Of a stretch of 64,000 nucleotides of DNA, positions 44,370-52,493 are shown piece after piece (within the stretch, counting starts at the first letter, position 1; each line of letters begins with the position of its first letter). Both the position numbers and the translations under genes were made by a program. The notes below the pieces were generated by a model, which had not been told where the DNA came from, searched no databases, and saw only the letters and a list, made by a program, of their open reading frames with translations. Source of the stretch: UBA2882 sp051877575. Lineage in GTDB: Bacteria > Bacillota > Clostridia > Lachnospirales > Lachnospiraceae. The DNA lies in the NCBI GenBank assembly GCA_051877575.1, contig JBJEJA010000020.1:65117-129116 (forward strand), in the 5' to 3' direction.

Positions 44370-44508
44370 AGTACATCCGTCCTTCAAAATCAAAGCAAAA
44401 TGCCGTATCTTTACTTTTTCTCCTATCAGTATAAAAAACTCGTCAGGTCGCGTCAACTCTTTTCGGATGTCCTCATAAACTGCTTACGGTGCGACAAAAC
44501 ATAAGCAT

Positions 44509-45117
44509 CTATCGTAACATATCTCCTTCGGTGGAAATTGTCACAACATTCCACGGAATGAATTTCCCGCTTTGCTCCAAAGCCTGTCTGACAGCCCGCT
44601 CGATACCGCCGCAACAAGGCACTTCCATCCGCACTACAGTGATGCTCACGACATCATGAGCCATAATAATCTGCGAAAGCTTCTCCGTATAATCCACAGC
44701 ATCCAGCTTGGGACAACCGATCAATGTCACTTTATTTTTTATAAACTCCTGATGAAACCTGCTATAGGCATACGCTGTACAGTCAGCAGCGACTAACAGA
44801 TTTGCCCCGTTAAAATAAGGTGCCTTTACCGGTACAAGTTTCAACTGAATGGGCCATTGGGAAAGTCTGATTGATTTTTCCGCCTGTGCTGCCCTTACCG
44901 CTTCCTCGTTATAGGCAGGTGCCTCTCTTTCTTCAAAGCTGATTGCATCGACAGGGCAGGCCGGCAGACAGTCTCCAAGTCCGTCACAATAATCCTCCCT
45001 TAACAATCCGGCTTTACCGTCTACCATGCCAATGGCACCTTCATGACATGCACTGACGCAAATACCGCATCCGTTACATTTTTCTTCATCGATCCGAATG
45101 ATTTTTCTGATCATCAT
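44509..45117 (-). CDS. 4Fe-4S ferredoxin-type protein
   Basis: A 202-residue iron-sulphur protein. The first cluster motif is CNGCGICVSACH near residue 14, and the second CDGLGDCLPACP near 43, where the second Cys of a normal CxxCxxCxxxCP is absent. After about residue 90 a domain without known motif carries three more cysteines (NLLVAADCTAYAYSRF, LIGCPKLDAVDY, VEVPCCGG-like). Such proteins are found near hybrid-cluster protein or Crp-type regulators in anaerobes. It is divergent from the Crp gene; GGAGG lies before the ATG. Confidence 0.83.
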   Translation of the reverse strand: MMIRKIIRIDEEKCNGCGICVSACHEGAIGMVDGKAGLLREDYCDGLGDCLPACPVDAISFEEREAPAYNEEAVRAAQAEKSIRLSQWPIQLKLVPVKAPYFNGANLLVAADCTAYAYSRFHQEFIKNKVTLIGCPKLDAVDYTEKLSQIIMAHDVVSITVVRMEVPCCGGIERAVRQALEQSGKFIPWNVVTISTEGDMLR

Positions 45118-45202
45118 TTTATCCTCCTCTATTGACTAAGAAATTTTTGGAATGTTATTTTTACTTTTCGGGATAATCATAATAAAAAAAGTAAAATGTG
45201 TC

Positions 45203-45218
45203 TGTTGCATTTGCAACA
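45203..45218. promoter_or_regulatory. Candidate Crp/Fnr operator
   Basis: The palindrome TGTTGCA-TT-TGCAACA sits in the intergenic region between the divergent ferredoxin and Crp/Fnr genes, 17 bp before the regulator start. Size and symmetry fit a Crp/Fnr dimer. It would allow autoregulation of the regulator and control of the ferredoxin gene. Confidence 0.6.
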
Positions 45219-45234
45219 AAGAGGATGGAAAAAA

Positions 45235-45900
45235 ATGCAATATATATCTGTTCTGAAAAAAATGGGACTATTTGCCGGCATGGAACCTGATGAAATCGCG
45301 GCAGCCCTGCATTGCCTTCACGCCGAAAGCCGCTTATTTCATAAAGGAGAATATATATTTCATGAAGGAGAAACGATAACTTGTATTGCCGTTTTAGCCG
45401 ATGGGAAATTACTGATTCAAAGAAATGATTATTGGGGCAACCAAAGCCTTCTGTATCTGTTGGAAACCGGAGAGCTGTTTGGAGGTGCTTACATTGCCCC
45501 CGGCGGCGGTGCACTGCTCCATGATATTGTCGCGGCCGAGGACAGCATAGTGATCTTTTTTCATGTCCAAAAAATCCTAACCCGCTGCCCTTCCGACTGC
45601 AAATATCAGATCAAATTGATCCAAAACCTGTTTTTCACTCTATCCGAAAAGAACCGAAAACTGGCACAAAAACTCAACTATATGGCTCAGCGTACGATAA
45701 GAGACAAATTACTTTCCTATCTTTCAGACCAATCCATGGAAAAAGGGACTTCGTCTTTTGATATTCCCTTTAACCGCCAGCAGCTGGCAGATTTTCTGTC
45801 CGTTGACCGCAGTGCACTGTCAAAGGAGTTGTGCAAAATGCGTGATGACGGATTGTTGCGCTTTCACAAAAATCATTTTGAGTTAATTAAAATCGTTTGA
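45235..45900 (+). CDS. Crp/Fnr family transcriptional regulator
   Basis: A 221-residue regulator with a cyclic-nucleotide-like sensory barrel (about residues 15-110: YIFHEGETITCIAVLADGKLLI) and a C-terminal HTH_Crp domain (about 145-215, with FNRQQLADFLSVDRSALSKEL). No Fnr-type Cys cluster is seen. The start at 45235 follows AGAGGATGG; the longer frame from 45196 crosses the operator. The 3' end overlaps the convergent acyl-ligase gene by 14 bp. Confidence 0.88.
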   Translation: MQYISVLKKMGLFAGMEPDEIAAALHCLHAESRLFHKGEYIFHEGETITCIAVLADGKLLIQRNDYWGNQSLLYLLETGELFGGAYIAPGGGALLHDIVAAEDSIVIFFHVQKILTRCPSDCKYQIKLIQNLFFTLSEKNRKLAQKLNYMAQRTIRDKLLSYLSDQSMEKGTSSFDIPFNRQQLADFLSVDRSALSKELCKMRDDGLLRFHKNHFELIKIV

Positions 45901-47425
45901 TTTTTTTGGTGGTATTTTTTTCAAATTCCGTTTCACGGATCTTTAGTTTAAAAACTCTCTTGTACACCGGTGCGTTCTGATTATATGCGTCAATGATGCC
46001 CTGTATTTCATCCCGGAGATTTTTGATCTTCTTTTTCGCCGCATATTCATAATCCGGGAAAATCTCAGCTTCTATGACACCTTCGCTGTCACGCACCAGT
46101 ACCTCCTGTACCAGACGGCTTTCTCCCAGTTTATTCTCAATTTCTTCCGGAGAAATATTTTCCCCGTTGGCAGTAATGATCAGATTTTTCTTGCGCCCTG
46201 TCAGGAATACAAATCCTTCTTCGTCCACATAACCCAGATCGCCCGTTTTCAACCAGCCGTCTTCCAGACTTTCGGCGGTTTCCTCCGGCATATGATAATA
46301 TCCCTGCATCACGCTGGAACCTTTGACCCACAATTCATCATCCACTACCTTCGCCTCGCAGTTTGGCATCAGCTTACCTACAGAGCCCTCTTTATTATGC
46401 CAGCTTAAATTAGTACTGATGACCGGTGAACACTCCGTCATACCGTAGCCTTGCAGAATGGTAATGCCATAACGCTTAAAGGTTTCTATGTATGCAGGGT
46501 TCAGATAGGCACCGCCGCTGCATATGGTGTGAAACTGCTTTCCGAATACCTTGGCCTTGACAATAGGGGCCGGCATCCATGCAGCATCCTCCAGTTTTTT
46601 GGCAAGCGTCTCGATCATAAGCGGAACCATCAATATCATGTTGGGCTCAAACAGCTTGATATTCTTGGCAACCCGCATTAAGGAATCATTGATGCAGATG
46701 ACACTTCCCAAAGAAAGTGCTTTTAAAATATCCATACTCAGGCAATAGGCATGATGAATGGGAAGCACAGACATAATAACGGTTCCCGGTTCAATCCGCA
46801 TGTCCAGACAGGTTGCATTCTCTGCCAGATTGCGATGAGTCAGCATGACTCCTTTACTTTTGCCCGTTGTTCCCGATGTAAACATAATTGTGGCCAACTC
46901 TTCCGGTTTCGGCTGGTAGCCATATCCCGGCTTCTGCTCCCCGATCAGTTTCCGGAATGCCAAAGCACCGTCGACCGCGCTTTCCTCAGCCATGGAAATC
47001 ACATGTTTTAATCCCGGGCATGCCTTCAAAGCTTCCGCTGCCACCTGTGCCTTGCTTTCATCATAGACAAGGGTTGTAACCTCCGCACGATTCAGCAGAT
47101 CACATAAATCCTCAGCAGGCAGTTGGGCATCCAAAGGAACCGCAACACTACCGCTGTTCACAATTCCCATATAAGCCACAACCCACGCATAGGAAGTGGT
47201 TCCCAGAATAGCAATATGCCCTTTCTGCTCTCCAAGGGATTCCAGTACCGCAGAAAAACATTCCGAATCGTTTTTGAATGTGGTATAAGTTTTGCTTTCA
47301 ACCGCAACAGCCTTTTTTCCTTCGGCATCAGCCCGCTTTACCTTGTAACGGAATGCATCCCAGGAGCCGTGAGCCGCTTCTGATTTTACCAGAAGTTCAC
47401 GAATTGTACTGCTTTGAACATCCAT
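45887..47425 (-). CDS. AMP-dependent acyl-CoA/acyl-ACP ligase (adenylation enzyme)
   Basis: A 512-residue ANL-superfamily enzyme that activates a carboxylic acid as acyl-AMP. Motifs: IMFTSGTTGKSKGV (A3) near residue 180, ILQGYGMTECSPV (A5), LKTGDLGYVDEEG (A7), GRKKNLIITANGENISPEEIE (A8), and the catalytic Lys near the C-terminus (TTKKIKRF, A10). It resembles long-chain acyl-CoA synthetases and fatty-acyl-AMP ligases more than amino-acid adenylation domains. The neighbouring carrier-protein gene suggests the acyl group is passed to that carrier. Last gene of the minus-strand cluster. Confidence 0.88.
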   Translation of the reverse strand: MDVQSSTIRELLVKSEAAHGSWDAFRYKVKRADAEGKKAVAVESKTYTTFKNDSECFSAVLESLGEQKGHIAILGTTSYAWVVAYMGIVNSGSVAVPLDAQLPAEDLCDLLNRAEVTTLVYDESKAQVAAEALKACPGLKHVISMAEESAVDGALAFRKLIGEQKPGYGYQPKPEELATIMFTSGTTGKSKGVMLTHRNLAENATCLDMRIEPGTVIMSVLPIHHAYCLSMDILKALSLGSVICINDSLMRVAKNIKLFEPNMILMVPLMIETLAKKLEDAAWMPAPIVKAKVFGKQFHTICSGGAYLNPAYIETFKRYGITILQGYGMTECSPVISTNLSWHNKEGSVGKLMPNCEAKVVDDELWVKGSSVMQGYYHMPEETAESLEDGWLKTGDLGYVDEEGFVFLTGRKKNLIITANGENISPEEIENKLGESRLVQEVLVRDSEGVIEAEIFPDYEYAAKKKIKNLRDEIQGIIDAYNQNAPVYKRVFKLKIRETEFEKNTTKKIKRF

Positions 47426-47440
47426 ATCGTTCCCCTCCCG

Positions 47441-47668
47441 TTATTTACTGATCTTTTCCAAATAGTCAACCGCTTCCTGCACTGTACGGATATCCGCAGC
47501 CTCTTCCTGCACAATTTCCAGATCAAACTCATCCTCGATCTCGCCCAGCATGCTCATAAAATCAAAGGAAGTAAATCCCAGATCCTCCATAAAACGGGAT
47601 TCCGGTTTGATATCCTCCTTTTCCACTTCCACATAATTCACAATGATATTGACTAATTTTTCAAACAT
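47441..47668 (-). CDS. Acyl/peptidyl carrier protein
   Basis: A 75-residue four-helix carrier protein. The phosphopantetheine serine is S34 in EDLGFTSFDF, an unusual form of the DSL motif. The acidic helix II is LGEIEDEFDL. The start at 47668 matches the family; the longer frame to 47695 has no ribosome binding site. It lies 15 bp before the ligase gene and 66 bp after the condensation gene. It is likely a dedicated carrier for this cluster, not the fatty-acid AcpP. Confidence 0.88.
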   Translation of the reverse strand: MFEKLVNIIVNYVEVEKEDIKPESRFMEDLGFTSFDFMSMLGEIEDEFDLEIVQEEAADIRTVQEAVDYLEKISK

Positions 47669-47734
47669 AATTTCCCTCTCTCCATTCTCTTTCATTTACA
47701 AGTTTTATATGTATCCTTTTGGGAAAACCGCATC

Positions 47735-49132
47735 CTATATCAGCTTGATGATCTCACCGATCTTTAAGTTCGGACTTTCAATCCCCTTGAACATGATCTT
47801 GCACATGTAATAATAGAAATACTCTAAAGTTTCTTTGGTCACCGCCGCCGTCTGATGTTCAAAATTAAAATCCAATCCGTTATCGTCAGCTCTGTGCATA
47901 ACCGTCAGATACATTGCCTGAGTCGTTGCACCGTTGGGATACCATTTGGTCTTATATTTGATATCCCCAAGCTTACTCAGTCCCTTGTCCTTTAATGTCA
48001 TTGGCTGATAGGTCAGTGACATCGGCTCATAGGTTCTCCCCGGCTCTATCGGATACAATTCCCTTCGATATGCAAAATATTCCACGGGATCAAAATTCGT
48101 ATGCCGGAAAGTTTCATTCTGGGCATCCCGGATCATATGAATCCCTTCCAGGAAAGTCGCATCCTCCGAAATGATCGTACGGAACGGGAATGAATGGATC
48201 CTGGTCCCGCCGGACTTTTTCTCTGCCAGAGTTGCTCTTCTTGCATAAGCCACATTGATAGATACATCATCGTTTCCGTTCATTTTCTGCAAATAGGTCC
48301 GAATACCCATGATCAACAGACACTGTAACGATATATGCTGTTGCTCACAAAAGTTCATCAGGCGCGTTGTCGGTTCCTCTTCCAGATGAAAAATATCCAA
48401 TGCCGAATCTACGTTTTGGGATATAAATAATGCTGCCCTGGCATTTGGATTTTTCTTTCTCTCCTCTTCCAGCGCTTTCGGTCCGTCGATTCCGTTATAG
48501 ATCGGTTCCGATTCCCCGATCAATTTGCGGAAATATTCCCGATCCCTCTGCTGCGCCTTGCTTCCGGCTTCATATTCCAGATCCTTTTGCAACTGCTCAA
48601 TATAAGAACGCATGTCTTTGGGATATTCCACTCCTTCAAACATGGCATTGCTGTAAATCTCGATGATATCTTTCAAAAACAGGATCAGTGACTGTGCATC
48701 CAGCGTCAAATGATCTCCCAGAAGATAGACACCCTGGTTTCCATCCGGCGTTTTAATGATGACAATCCGGTTCATGGGGGAGTCCTCTCTTTGAAAAGGA
48801 ACTCTTGTCCATGCCTTCATAATCTCTTCCGCTTCTTCCATGGTTTTCCCGGTAAAATCGACATATTCGATTTCCCGTTCCTCTTTCTCAACCACATACT
48901 GATACCACTGCTTCTCTTTTTTATCATAGGCAAAACGCAGGCGCATTGACTCACAGCGTTCATATGCTTTATAAATTGCCTTCCGCAGCACATCAATGTC
49001 CAGCTCATATTCAATGGTTAGGCTGGTCCCCACATTCACAACCTCTTTTTTAGGGCAGTAATCCAAATAATAAAAATGGAATTTCTGTGCAACCGTCAAC
49101 GGATAGGTCTTATAACCTTTTCTTGTTTTCAT
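47735..49132 (-). CDS. Stand-alone condensation-domain protein (NRPS C-domain/acyltransferase superfamily)
   Basis: A 465-residue protein with the condensation/CoA-dependent acyltransferase fold. It opens with YPLTVAQKFHFYYLDY, as in many C domains. The active-site motif reads D140-H141-LTL-D145-A, in place of HHxxxDG, with the catalytic His and the Asp kept. Near residue 305, YARRATLAEKKSG is the place of a conserved structural motif. It is expected to form an amide or ester between a carrier-bound acyl group and an acceptor. It overlaps the hydrolase gene by 4 bp. Confidence 0.78.
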   Translation of the reverse strand: MKTRKGYKTYPLTVAQKFHFYYLDYCPKKEVVNVGTSLTIEYELDIDVLRKAIYKAYERCESMRLRFAYDKKEKQWYQYVVEKEEREIEYVDFTGKTMEEAEEIMKAWTRVPFQREDSPMNRIVIIKTPDGNQGVYLLGDHLTLDAQSLILFLKDIIEIYSNAMFEGVEYPKDMRSYIEQLQKDLEYEAGSKAQQRDREYFRKLIGESEPIYNGIDGPKALEEERKKNPNARAALFISQNVDSALDIFHLEEEPTTRLMNFCEQQHISLQCLLIMGIRTYLQKMNGNDDVSINVAYARRATLAEKKSGGTRIHSFPFRTIISEDATFLEGIHMIRDAQNETFRHTNFDPVEYFAYRRELYPIEPGRTYEPMSLTYQPMTLKDKGLSKLGDIKYKTKWYPNGATTQAMYLTVMHRADDNGLDFNFEHQTAAVTKETLEYFYYYMCKIMFKGIESPNLKIGEIIKLI

Positions 49133-50100
49133 GCAGTTTCCTCCCCTTCCTTTTCACACATTTCTACAAACTCATCCAACGTCCTCTCATATAGCTCCAT
49201 ATTCTTGTAATAGCTTTCTCCGTGGGCAGCTTCTTCTACAATCAATATCCTCTTGGCAGATGCACAACAGTCATACATTTCCCGACACATTGCGGTCGGT
49301 ACAAACGTATCCTTGGAACCATGGATAAACAGAATCGGGATTTTCGCCTTGGCAACTTCTCTCTTGGCATTACACTCATCCATACCATATCCTGCCAGCC
49401 TCTTGTTGATGATTTCCGCCCCCTGTATGGCAGGAAAAGCCGGCAGATGATACATGGTATTCAACACATGGGTAAAGACCTCTTTGGGAGAGGTAAAACC
49501 GCAATCCGATATCATGCCCTTTACCTGAGGCGGCAGTTCCATGCCGCTTGCCATCAATACCGTCGATCCGCCCATGGAAATCCCATGCAGAAAAATTTCA
49601 ATATCCGGTCCGCATTTCTGAAGCACCCAGTCAATCCAGCCCAATGCATCCTTTCTGTCCAGACATCCGAAACCGATATACTCGCCCTCACTGTCTCCAT
49701 GGGCTCTGGCATCGGGATGCAACATGGCATAGCCATGGCGGAAATAATAGTCTGTCAACCCCGTAAAATCTGCCATCCCTTTGCTGGTATATCCGTGAAA
49801 GCAAATAACAACTCTCTTTTTTCCCGCATTTTCTTTGATTGCCGGAAAATATGTAGCATGAAGTTTTAACCCGTCAAAGGATGTCTGATATACATCCTCG
49901 TGAGGTTGTTCCAACATAAAAGCCTTTCTTTCTGCCAGAACATCCGCATACTGCGACCAATCCGTACCTGCCATTTTAATGGTACGCTCCACATCCACTT
50001 TCTGCCGTTTCATGGTTCTTCCGTAAAAATAGAACGTTTCTGCCACGCCTGCCGCAGCAAGCGCTCCGATAACTGCAATTCCTTTTTTTATAATTCCCAT
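49129..50100 (-). CDS. Alpha/beta hydrolase, membrane-anchored
   Basis: A 323-residue serine hydrolase. An N-terminal hydrophobic stretch (residues 7-27) is probably a signal anchor. The nucleophile is Ser in LHGISMGGS; the acid is the Asp of HGSKDTFVP; the His is in EEAAHGESY. It resembles the S9/BAAT-like hydrolases (YqkD family). In this cluster it could act as a thioesterase or product-releasing enzyme, but this is inferred from neighbours. GGAGG precedes the start; the 3' end overlaps the condensation gene (ATGA-type). Confidence 0.85.
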   Translation of the reverse strand: MGIIKKGIAVIGALAAAGVAETFYFYGRTMKRQKVDVERTIKMAGTDWSQYADVLAERKAFMLEQPHEDVYQTSFDGLKLHATYFPAIKENAGKKRVVICFHGYTSKGMADFTGLTDYYFRHGYAMLHPDARAHGDSEGEYIGFGCLDRKDALGWIDWVLQKCGPDIEIFLHGISMGGSTVLMASGMELPPQVKGMISDCGFTSPKEVFTHVLNTMYHLPAFPAIQGAEIINKRLAGYGMDECNAKREVAKAKIPILFIHGSKDTFVPTAMCREMYDCCASAKRILIVEEAAHGESYYKNMELYERTLDEFVEMCEKEGEETA

Positions 50101-50135
50101 TTTTCCTCCTAATCCACTGTTTCAATGCTGACTGT

Positions 50136-50477
50136 TCATTTCTGCTTTTTTTTCGAGTCAATAATTTCCTTTAATCTGAGAGCCTTTTCAATATTTCCTT
50201 CTACCTTCAGCTTCTGCACGGTAAATGCCCATATGGGATCCAGCTTTCCTTCCGCTATTTTCTGAATCGTATCCGGATCCGAAGTGAACATGGCATCTCT
50301 GTCATGATACTCATAAGGCTCGACCGAAAGCTTTCCGTCCTTTACTTCTACATAAAATATGCCGCCGGCCTCTTCATCTTCAATGTTGAACTGAAATGCA
50401 AGGTGTTCATGAATATCGCTTACATCCGTACCCATAAACCTGTTCTTCATTTCATAAAAGAAATCTGCATATGTCAT
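50136..50477 (-). CDS. SCP2 sterol-binding domain protein
   Basis: A 113-residue single-domain SCP2 protein: AFQFNIEDEEAGGIFYVEVKDGKLSVEPYE, then DRDAMFTSDPDTIQKIAEGKLDP and AFTVQKLKVEGNIEKALRLKEI, all typical. SCP2 folds hold fatty acids, acyl-CoA or other lipids. It is first gene behind the TetR-controlled promoter and points to a lipid-like substrate or product of the cluster. 35 bp separate it from the hydrolase gene. Confidence 0.88.
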   Translation of the reverse strand: MTYADFFYEMKNRFMGTDVSDIHEHLAFQFNIEDEEAGGIFYVEVKDGKLSVEPYEYHDRDAMFTSDPDTIQKIAEGKLDPIWAFTVQKLKVEGNIEKALRLKEIIDSKKKQK

Positions 50478-50497
50478 TCCATTCTCCTTTCACAATA

Positions 50498-50557
50498 TCG
50501 ACCATTAGTCGATTCTTTATAAAATCATTATAGCACCCATTTCGACCGTCGGTCAAT
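50498..50557. promoter_or_regulatory. Two matching TetR-type operators in the divergent promoter
   Basis: TCGACCATTAGTCGAT (50498-50513) and TCGACCGTCGGTCAAT (50542-50557) agree at 12 of 16 positions, and both are near-palindromes (ATCGAC/GTCGAT and GACCG/CGGTC arms). They lie between the SCP2 and TetR genes, which fits the adjacent TetR protein controlling both. Confidence 0.7.
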
Positions 50558-50648
50558 TACGGACAAGATAAAACTTGTTACAATTTTTCTCTTATGTTAC
50601 AATTATTTACATAATGTTTGATACTGAATGGAAAGGTGGCTTTTTCAG

Positions 50649-51263
50649 ATGCCGGAACCGGATAAATCCCAAAGAATTTTAGATGCCCTGCAGCAGCTGC
50701 TGGAGGAAAAGAATATACAGAACATTTCCGTAAGTGATATTGCTGCCAAGGCAGGAATCGGAAAAGGCAGTATCTATTATTATTATCCTTCTAAAGACGC
50801 CATTGTTGATGCACTGATCAAGCGCAACTACGAGCAGCCCCTGCAGACTGCCAAGACCCTGTCCGCGCAAACCAATGTCTCTTCATTTACGAGAATGGCA
50901 ATGCTTTTTCAGGCATGTCAGAATTCATCTGCAATTTTTCTGACTCACAAACGGGATCCTTCCACAAGTGCACAGGAACTTGCTTTTCTGCACCAAAAGC
51001 ACTTAAATTACCTGATTTCCGAACTGAAGCCTGCCTTGACCGAGATCATTACCCAGGGCATTGCCTGCGGCGAGATACATTTCGATTACCCGGATGCACT
51101 GGCTGAAATTGCATTAATCGTCATTACCGTGAAGCTCAACAATTTCCTTGTTCCTTCTACCCCGGAAGAAACAAAGGATACATTAAAAGGTTTGATTTCA
51201 CTATTAGAAAAAGGCACCGGCGTACCGGCCGGAACCCTGGAATATTTGTCTTTGATTACATAA
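50649..51263 (+). CDS. TetR/AcrR family transcriptional regulator
   Basis: A 204-residue repressor-like protein. The HTH (about residues 8-55) reads KSQRILDALQQLLEEKN then VSDIAAKAGIGKGSIYYYYPSKDAIVDA, typical of TetR. The effector domain (60-200) is all-helical and carries no known ligand motif. The ATG at 50649 has AAAGGTGG 9 nt upstream and is preferred over 50628. It is divergent from the SCP2-to-ligase operon and probably represses it, perhaps in response to a fatty acid. Confidence 0.9.
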   Translation: MPEPDKSQRILDALQQLLEEKNIQNISVSDIAAKAGIGKGSIYYYYPSKDAIVDALIKRNYEQPLQTAKTLSAQTNVSSFTRMAMLFQACQNSSAIFLTHKRDPSTSAQELAFLHQKHLNYLISELKPALTEIITQGIACGEIHFDYPDALAEIALIVITVKLNNFLVPSTPEETKDTLKGLISLLEKGTGVPAGTLEYLSLIT

Positions 51264-51307
51264 AAAAAAGTCCCGCACCTGCCTTCTCCGGCAACGTGCG
51301 GGATTTC
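51263..51307 (+). terminator. Rho-independent terminator of the TetR gene
   Basis: TCCCGCAC / GTGCGGGA stem with an inner GCC/GGC and a short loop, followed by TTTCTGTTT. An A run before it gives a T run on the other strand. Confidence 0.8.
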
Positions 51308-51349
51308 TGTTTATCGCTTACTCATCACTTGTTTTTCCTTATGCGTATC

Positions 51350-51379
51350 TTATACAATACCCTGCACTTTCATAGCAGT
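51350..51379 (-). repeat. 30-bp direct repeat, copy A (gene 3'-end remnant)
   Basis: This 30-nt block is present again at 52494-52523 with two mismatches. On the minus strand both copies read the end of a protein, TAMKxQGIV then stop. Nothing upstream of copy A forms an open frame. The two copies flank the toxin-antitoxin genes. Apart from this block and the terminator the 51264-51511 gap shows no gene. Confidence 0.6.
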
Positions 51380-51511
51380 AGCACAAGGATTCAGTATTTA
51401 TGCGCCTTTCAGACCTTTTTGTATATTATAAGTATATTACGATCATGTATTTCCATCTGCTTATACCAACTTTCAAACTTTACCACGTTAATATTTTATG
51501 AGCTTTCTCTT

Positions 51512-51961
51512 CTACAACCATGACATTATACCATCTATATCCGGTGTCATTGGATTTTTCTTTCCTTGCTCGCATTCATATAGGTAATTCTGACAGGCTG
51601 TTATAATATCCTTCTCGTTTTTATCCAGAATGGATTTGACTTGCTGCATATAAGCATTATTTTCAATTCTGTATTTCTGTATGTACTTACTATCTATCGG
51701 AAATAATTTTATATAATGCACGCCATGTCTGTTTCCAGACTTTGTTGCAGAATTTGGTGGAAGTGCAAAATATTGGTTCTTAGGAGTATTAGCCGCAATA
51801 TTAGAGCGAAGTGGTACTACAAATTTATGGTTTTGTCCTTTGTATTTTAATTTCACTATTAAAACACATGGTCTGCCACTTTTGTTAAATAGTAATTCTT
51901 TGTCTGTCCCATGCTTTTTACATTCCTGATAAAACTGTTCCCCTACTTTTACTAATTGCAC
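51512..51961 (-). CDS. Type III toxin-antitoxin endoribonuclease (ToxN/CptN/TenpN-like)
   Basis: A 149-residue protein that I place in the type III toxin group by sequence pattern and layout. The N-terminal barrel has SGRPCVLIVKLKYKGQNHKFVVPLRS in two pieces (residues 28-53), corresponding to the RPY-GI-L...Y-VPL-S core of ToxN-type nucleases; the C-terminal half is helical and Lys-rich. A GTG start at 51961 is preceded by AAGGAG. Upstream come a terminator, hairpin repeats and a strong promoter, the layout of ToxIN systems in which the repeat RNA binds and inhibits the nuclease. Type III systems cause abortive infection of phages in other bacteria. The subfamily cannot be settled by eye. Confidence 0.7.
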   Translation of the reverse strand: MQLVKVGEQFYQECKKHGTDKELLFNKSGRPCVLIVKLKYKGQNHKFVVPLRSNIAANTPKNQYFALPPNSATKSGNRHGVHYIKLFPIDSKYIQKYRIENNAYMQQVKSILDKNEKDIITACQNYLYECEQGKKNPMTPDIDGIMSWL

Positions 51962-52008
51962 CTATGTATCTCCTTAAATTGCTTCCTCTATTATTTTCAG
52001 AAATAGTT

Positions 52009-52032
52009 AAAGCCACCAAAAAGGTGGCCTTA
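52009..52032 (-). terminator. Terminator between antitoxin RNA and toxin gene
   Basis: Stem GGCCACC / GGTGGCT with a TTTTT loop, then TTTAACT on the minus strand. It lies 48 bp before the toxin start and would make most transcripts end as antitoxin RNA, with partial read-through to the toxin, as known in type III systems. Confidence 0.75.
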
Positions 52033-52146
52033 AACTCTTCAAGTGAATGATATTCTAAATTCAAGTCCCGTCATTCGCGGAGACCAAACATACAAGTGAA
52101 TAAAATTCGAAGCGTTATTCGCGCTGAACAAATCTCTTTGTTCACC
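52033..52146 (-). ncRNA. Candidate type III antitoxin RNA (two hairpin repeats)
   Basis: The transcript would start near 52146. A first hairpin, GAACAAA-TCTC-TTTGTTC (on the plus strand), is followed by two repeats at 52093-52129 (37 nt) and 52040-52084 (45 nt). Both have CAAGTGAAT near one end and ATTCGCG near the other. Each can pair internally: GAATAA with TTATTC in the first and GAATGA with TCATTC in the second, a compensatory change. These repeats probably correspond to the pseudoknot units of ToxI/CptI-type RNAs. The true ends are not known. Confidence 0.65.
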
Positions 52147-52149
52147 TAT

Positions 52150-52178
52150 AGTATATGCAATTTCTATATTTTAGTCAA
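52150..52178 (-). promoter_or_regulatory. Strong sigma-A promoter of the antitoxin RNA
   Basis: TTGACT (52173-52178) and TATACT (52150-52155) are 17 nt apart on the minus strand, just upstream of the first hairpin. Confidence 0.8.
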
Positions 52179-52419
52179 ACACTTTTTATAAAAGATAAGA
52201 AACATTTCTTTCACTACAAATCCTGCAATCACACGACTCATACACCTTTTCTAAATATTTATTCAAATTATTTACTCTTTTACATTTTCTTTCCTGCGAT
52301 ATGAAAACCTTACTGTATATTACGTGTAACTTTTATGTATATTACACGTATATTATCGGTTTTAATCATCTAAATGCATTGTAAAACTTGCACAAATTTC
52401 TCAAATCTCGCAAAATAGA

Positions 52420-52459
52420 AAATGCCGGATTTAAGCCATTTCTGACCCATCCGGCATTT
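52420..52459. terminator. Terminator-like hairpin in the non-coding island
   Basis: A perfect 11-bp stem (AAATGCCGGAT / ATCCGGCATTT) with an 18-nt loop, followed by CATTATTTT on the plus strand. No gene clearly uses it. Confidence 0.6.
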
Positions 52460-52493
52460 CATTATTTTCTCATGTATTTGTGCATTTTCACTA

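Noticed and set aside
44509..45117. Complete two-cluster bacterial ferredoxin
   Set aside because: The second motif lacks one Cys and the protein is twice the length of a ferredoxin, so a plain 2[4Fe-4S] ferredoxin is not claimed.
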